Assembly: GCA_963768975.1 (NCBI GenBank)
Contig: CAVYKB010000013.1
Location: 496,001 to 560,000 of the forward strand
Source of the DNA: CADCTB01 sp963768975
Lineage (GTDB): Bacteria; Actinomycetota; Acidimicrobiia; Acidimicrobiales; AC-14
Direction of reading: 5' to 3'
DNA: 64,000 nucleotides
The notes under the pieces are model-generated. The model was not told the origin of the DNA, searched no databases, and worked only from the letters and a program-made list of their open reading frames with translations. Shown here piece by piece: positions 62,564 to 64,000 of this stretch; position 1 is the stretch's first letter; each line of letters begins with the position of its first letter. The position numbers were made by a program, and so were the translations under genes.

Positions 62564-63796
62564 CTACGCCTTGGGGGCGTCAGCCTGAGCGGCGGTCAGG
62601 GTGACGACACCCAGCGGGATGCCCTCCTTGAATGCGGTGACGTTGAAGGTGGAGTTCAGGGCGGTGGCGCCGGTGGCGGTGAGCTTGGCCACGGTGCCCT
62701 GCAGGACCACGTCGGAGCCCGACATCGAGACGGCGACGTTGGTGCCGTCAAGGGACAGCAGGGGGATGCCGGACTTGCCGCCGGCGGTCGCGGTCAGGAT
62801 AGACGTCCCCGGGTCGACCACGAAGTCGGTGACCTCGATGGACTGGCTGCCCTTGCTGAACTTCAGGCCGCTGCCCTGGTGGATGACGTTGCCGACGATG
62901 TAGCCGGGCTTGAAGCTCTTGTCGGAGTGGATGGCGGCGTAGCCACCGGTGATCGGGAAGGAGACCGTGCCGGTGCCGGCGTCGAACTTGCCCGAGCCGG
63001 TGGGGGCCACGGCCACGCCGAGGGACTTGAGCGCGTCGGCGGTACCGGCGTCGAGCTTGACTGCCGTCTGCTTGCCCCCAAGGCGGGTGAGCTCGGCCGT
63101 CTTGTCGGTGGCGGGGTCATAGGTGGTCGCTGTGCCCTTGGCCACCAGGCGAACGACGCCGAGGGGCGTCCCGGCCTTGATCGCCTGGGTCTTGAAGGCA
63201 CCGTTGAGAGCGGTGGCGGCGGTGTCGGTCAGCTTGGCGACGGTGCCGAACAGGACGACGTTGCCGTTCTCCATGGTCACCTTGACGTTGGTGCCGTCGA
63301 GGGAGAGCAGGGGGATGCCCGGCGTGTCACCGACGTTGCCGTAAAGCATCGAGTTGCCGGGGTCCACGACGAAGTCGGAGAGCTCGACCTTGGTGGCGCC
63401 GGCGGACAGGCTGAAGCCGCTGCCCTCGTGGTTGATGGAACCCTGGATGTAGCCGGGCTTCACCGCAGGGTTGCTGTGGATCTCTGCGTATCCCGAGGTA
63501 ATCGGAAAGGTGATCGTCGAAGTGGAGGCCTCGAAGGCGGCGTTGCCCGACGGGGCAATGGCGACGCCGAGACCCTTAAGAGCGCCGGCGGTGCCTGCGT
63601 CGAGGATGACCGATGTACCCACGCCGGTGAGGCTGGGGATAGCGGTCACCTTGTCGGCAGCCTGTGCCTGCTCCTGGGAACTGCCCGCGCCCTGGGACGT
63701 CGACGCAGTGCCGTTGTCGTCGCTGCCGCAGGCCGCCCCCGTGAGGGCGAGTACTCCGACAAGCGCGGTGAGCGAAGCCCTTCTTTTCATATTCAT
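62564..63796 (-). CDS. Lipoprotein with two tandem repeat domains
   Basis: 410 residues from ATG 63796 after AGAGAG. Lipoprotein signal ASLTALVGVLALTGAACGSD with the lipidated Cys23, then a Gln/Ser-rich spacer. Two repeats of about 170 residues follow (about 52-222 and 232-402): each has LDAGTA-ALK-LGVA-AP, FPIT-GYA-IHS, KPGYI-G, ELSDFVVDPG or EVTDFVVDPG, IPLLSLDGTNV and GTVAKLT--ATALN--F, G-PLGVV-L. The pattern is HtaA-like in outline but I cannot assign the family. Extracytoplasmic binding protein is a guess. Alone on its transcript. Confidence 0.8.
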   Translation of the reverse strand: MNMKRRASLTALVGVLALTGAACGSDDNGTASTSQGAGSSQEQAQAADKVTAIPSLTGVGTSVILDAGTAGALKGLGVAIAPSGNAAFEASTSTITFPITSGYAEIHSNPAVKPGYIQGSINHEGSGFSLSAGATKVELSDFVVDPGNSMLYGNVGDTPGIPLLSLDGTNVKVTMENGNVVLFGTVAKLTDTAATALNGAFKTQAIKAGTPLGVVRLVAKGTATTYDPATDKTAELTRLGGKQTAVKLDAGTADALKSLGVAVAPTGSGKFDAGTGTVSFPITGGYAAIHSDKSFKPGYIVGNVIHQGSGLKFSKGSQSIEVTDFVVDPGTSILTATAGGKSGIPLLSLDGTNVAVSMSGSDVVLQGTVAKLTATGATALNSTFNVTAFKEGIPLGVVTLTAAQADAPKA

Positions 63797-64000
63797 CGTT
63801 TCTCTCTTTCGTTGTGCCTGTCCGGCGAAGGTCGATCCGCTGTCCTGAGGCTTTTGGTTGCCCGTTCTACGGATCACCGCACCCGGGCGTATGACGTAGG
63901 GTCACCTGACCGCATGGGGCGGTGTCTTGGAACTCAGACGGTCTGATGCGACACGCCGCAGGTGAGCTACCGCCGGAGCGTATTGAAGGCGAGCAGGGCC

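Noticed and set aside
63967..64000. Minus-strand end of a gene (ALLAFNTLRR then stop)
   Set aside because: Ten residues at the window edge are too few to support a call.

Overview
The window reads as chromosome from a high-GC actinobacterium. It encodes a WhiB iron-sulfur regulator, a BldC-type MerR helix-turn-helix protein, a TIGR03086/mycothiol-type protein, remains of an F420-dependent oxidoreductase, a LigD-type polymerase, frequent GTG/TTG starts and many 4-bp ATGA/GTGA gene overlaps. Acidimicrobiia or a relative is my guess from this mixture; nothing in the window proves it.

Region 1 (1-6.6 kb, minus strand) is the most distinctive part. It is a glycine/sarcosine/betaine-reductase-type operon, grdE-grdB-grdC-grdA. 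Both grdB and grdA are interrupted by one in-frame TGA at exactly the selenocysteine position of the family, so each appears as two ORFs and would be missed by ordinary gene calling. GrdB has a clear bacterial SECIS-like hairpin just after its UGA. GrdE lacks the cysteine that normally becomes the pyruvoyl group. No grdD is present. A serine-recombinase gene without its catalytic domain precedes grdE in the same direction, and tandem palindromes lie upstream of it. A partial subtilisin-like protease follows the operon after a 16-bp hairpin.

Region 2 (6.7-19.7 kb) starts with three consecutive related single-pass membrane proteins that carry extracellular heptad repeats and end in two-cysteine tails, closed by a very strong terminator. 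It continues with a methyltransferase, a copper-amine-oxidase-like protein, WhiB, mtnA, an SDR-queA-sufR-like operon, a TauE/SafE permease and a UbiB/AarF kinase, with two gene remnants.

Region 3 (19.8-31 kb) holds a complete oppABCDF peptide-transport operon, a lone NuoF-like flavoprotein, a truncated-haemoglobin-like gene, and the known trio of circularly permuted ATP-grasp, alpha-E and transglutaminase proteins.

Region 4 (31-51 kb) is mixed housekeeping and envelope functions: a WYL regulator divergent from a TIGR03086 gene across a perfect palindrome, an AlkZ-like protein, flavin amine oxidases, a YpfJ-type metalloprotease, two ABC exporter pairs, azlCD, an M23 peptidase, an orphan lasso-peptide-B2-like protease, a BldC-like protein with a stand-alone LigD polymerase, and a large membrane protein.

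Region 5 (51-64 kb) is a patchy accessory zone. A degenerate tRNA-Ala-like sequence, two truncated IS110 transposases, a purD fragment and a tyrosine-integrase fragment surround a large LuxR/AAA regulator that is divergent from an alpha/beta hydrolase. It ends with secreted proteins: a peptidoglycan amidase, a glycine-tailed protein, and a lipoprotein made of two tandem repeats.
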